Source of the DNA: Actinomycetes bacterium
GTDB taxonomy: Bacteria; Actinomycetota; Acidimicrobiia; Spongiisociales; UBA5794
DNA: 5,480 nt
Reading direction: 5' to 3'
NCBI GenBank assembly: GCA_024640745.1
Contig: JAHEEL010000159.1
Coordinates: 1-5,480 of the forward strand
Shown: positions 4,438-5,480 of the stretch, in pieces
Numbering within the stretch: position 1 is the stretch's first letter
How the letters are laid out: every line of letters starts with the position of its first letter
Notes under the pieces: model-generated
What the model saw: the letters and a program-made list of their open reading frames with translations, nothing else
The model's database searches: none
Told to the model about the DNA's origin: nothing
Made by a program: the position numbers and the translations under genes

Positions 4438-5480
4438 CTACCGCACGACGACGTCGATGTCGGGAGGGACCTCCAGGAACTGGGGCTGGCGCCCTTCGAT
4501 GTGGATGGAGAGGACGCCGTCACCGAGGCGAAGCCCTTCGAGCTCGAGTTCGATACCGTCCGGGAGCACCGGTGCGACCTCAACCCGTCCGGCGGGCAGG
4601 TCCGGCCGGATCCCGACGAGTTGCTCGGTCAAGTAGATCGGCACCGCAGCAGCCCAGGCTTGCGGTGAGGAGCTCGTCGGATATCCCACCGGGTGCGCGA
4701 TCTCATGGCGGGAAACGCCGGAGAACAGCTCGGGGAGCTCGTACGAGAAGTGCGGTGAGGCGGCAAGAAGGCCCTCCATCAACCTGAGGGCGGCGTCGAT
4801 GTGACCGTACGCCCGAAGCCCGGCGATAGCGAGCATGGTGTCGTGCGGCCACACGCTGCCCCGGTGGTACGAGATCGGATGGTACGCCGGGTGGTCTCGC
4901 GAAAGGCTGCGGACACCCCACCCGGACCACATTGCATCGCTCATCAGCGAGTCCGCGACCATCGCCGCTCGGTCCGGCCGCACGGCTTCCGCCCACAGCA
5001 GGTGACCCGGGTTGGATGAGACCGAGTCGGCGACCAGGCCGTCCTTGCCGATCGCCATGGCGAAGGTCCCAAGATCATCTCGCCAGAAGCGCTCCTCGAT
5101 CCGGTGTTGGAGGGCGTCGGCCGCCTCGCGGAGGGGATCGGCGCGCGTTGGGTCTCCGAAATCGACCTCCAAGCGGGCGGCGGAGCGGAGGGCCGCAACG
5201 GCGTATCCCTGTGCCTCGACCACGGCGATGGGGTGTTCGAGGCGTCTCCCTCGGCCATCGATCATCGAGTCGACGGAGTCCTTCCAACCCTGATTGGTGA
5301 GGCGCGTCGGATCGCCCTGATAGACGAGGAGCCCGTCACCTACCTCGAGGCCGCGGACGATCCAGTCGACGGCCGCCCGGAGGTTCGGCAGAAGCACCCG
5401 TATCTGAGTCGGGTCGGCCCCCCAGCGGTGCAGCTTCTCCACGAGCATGCACCACAGCGGTGTCGTGTCGACGGCGCCGT
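4438..5480 (-). CDS. Amylo-alpha-1,6-glucosidase / glycogen debranching-type glycoside hydrolase, 5' part missing
   Basis: The frame is open from the right edge to TAG at 4438, giving 346 complete codons; the N-terminal part is outside the window. The visible part is the (alpha/alpha)6-barrel catalytic domain of bacterial debranching-type enzymes, which cleave alpha-1,6-linked glucose from glycogen-like chains. In fragment numbering it opens with GAVDTTPLW (1-9), then N62-Q-G-W-K-D67-S, E88-A-Q-G-Y, SNPGHLLW (155-162), GWGVRSL (186-192), YHRGSVWPHD (204-213), ELPELFSG (247-254) and SPQAWAA (271-277). D67 and a Glu of the ELPEL motif are candidate catalytic acids by analogy with related (alpha/alpha)6 enzymes; this is inference. 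The C-terminal 60 residues look like the small beta domain usual after the barrel. Substrate could instead be another alpha-glucan or trehalose-like sugar. The ATG at 5448 is internal, not a start. Confidence 0.9.
   Translation of the reverse strand, partial: GAVDTTPLWCMLVEKLHRWGADPTQIRVLLPNLRAAVDWIVRGLEVGDGLLVYQGDPTRLTNQGWKDSVDSMIDGRGRRLEHPIAVVEAQGYAVAALRSAARLEVDFGDPTRADPLREAADALQHRIEERFWRDDLGTFAMAIGKDGLVADSVSSNPGHLLWAEAVRPDRAAMVADSLMSDAMWSGWGVRSLSRDHPAYHPISYHRGSVWPHDTMLAIAGLRAYGHIDAALRLMEGLLAASPHFSYELPELFSGVSRHEIAHPVGYPTSSSPQAWAAAVPIYLTEQLVGIRPDLPAGRVEVAPVLPDGIELELEGLRLGDGVLSIHIEGRQPQFLEVPPDIDVVVR

Overview
The window looks like chromosomal DNA from a high-G+C bacterium, roughly two-thirds G+C by eye. 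Four of the six genes with a visible start use GTG. The mix of an F420-type split-barrel reductase, an archease-dependent RtcB, a bacterial glycogen-debranching-type glycosidase and a possible leaderless promoter best suits an actinobacterium. That placement is an inference, and other F420-using high-G+C phyla remain possible. No mobile element, tRNA, rRNA or CRISPR array was seen.

Layout, left to right. At 1-304 (minus) is the 5' part of an exported protein with a signal peptide, one CxxCH haem-binding motif and an EF-hand calcium loop; it runs off the left edge. A 292-bp non-coding gap follows, holding a 37-bp imperfect dyad at 364-400. Then four minus-strand genes lie in line and are transcribed in the order pcm (protein-L-isoaspartate methyltransferase, 3036-3644), archease (2524-2937), rtcB (RNA ligase, 1053-2477) and a Ddn/F420-type nitroreductase-like protein (597-998). 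Their gaps are 98, 46 and 54 bp. A 221-bp divergent intergenic region separates pcm from a plus-strand SnoaL/NTF2-like protein gene (3866-4351), which may be transcribed as a leaderless mRNA. That gene converges, across 86 bp containing a hairpin, on a minus-strand amylo-alpha-1,6-glucosidase/glycogen-debranching-type gene (4438-5480) whose 5' end lies beyond the right edge.

How the genes may work together. Archease is the known activator of RtcB, which rejoins RNA ends carrying 2',3'-cyclic phosphate or 3'-phosphate and 5'-OH. Pcm repairs damaged isoaspartyl residues in proteins. Their tandem arrangement suggests a small macromolecule-repair operon, and the downstream reductase may add a redox role. 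The cytochrome-like protein, the NTF2-like protein and the glycosidase show no clear functional link to this group. I see no strong evidence for a wholly new system. The most notable signals are the repair-gene cluster, the CxxCH/EF-hand protein and the dyad in front of it.
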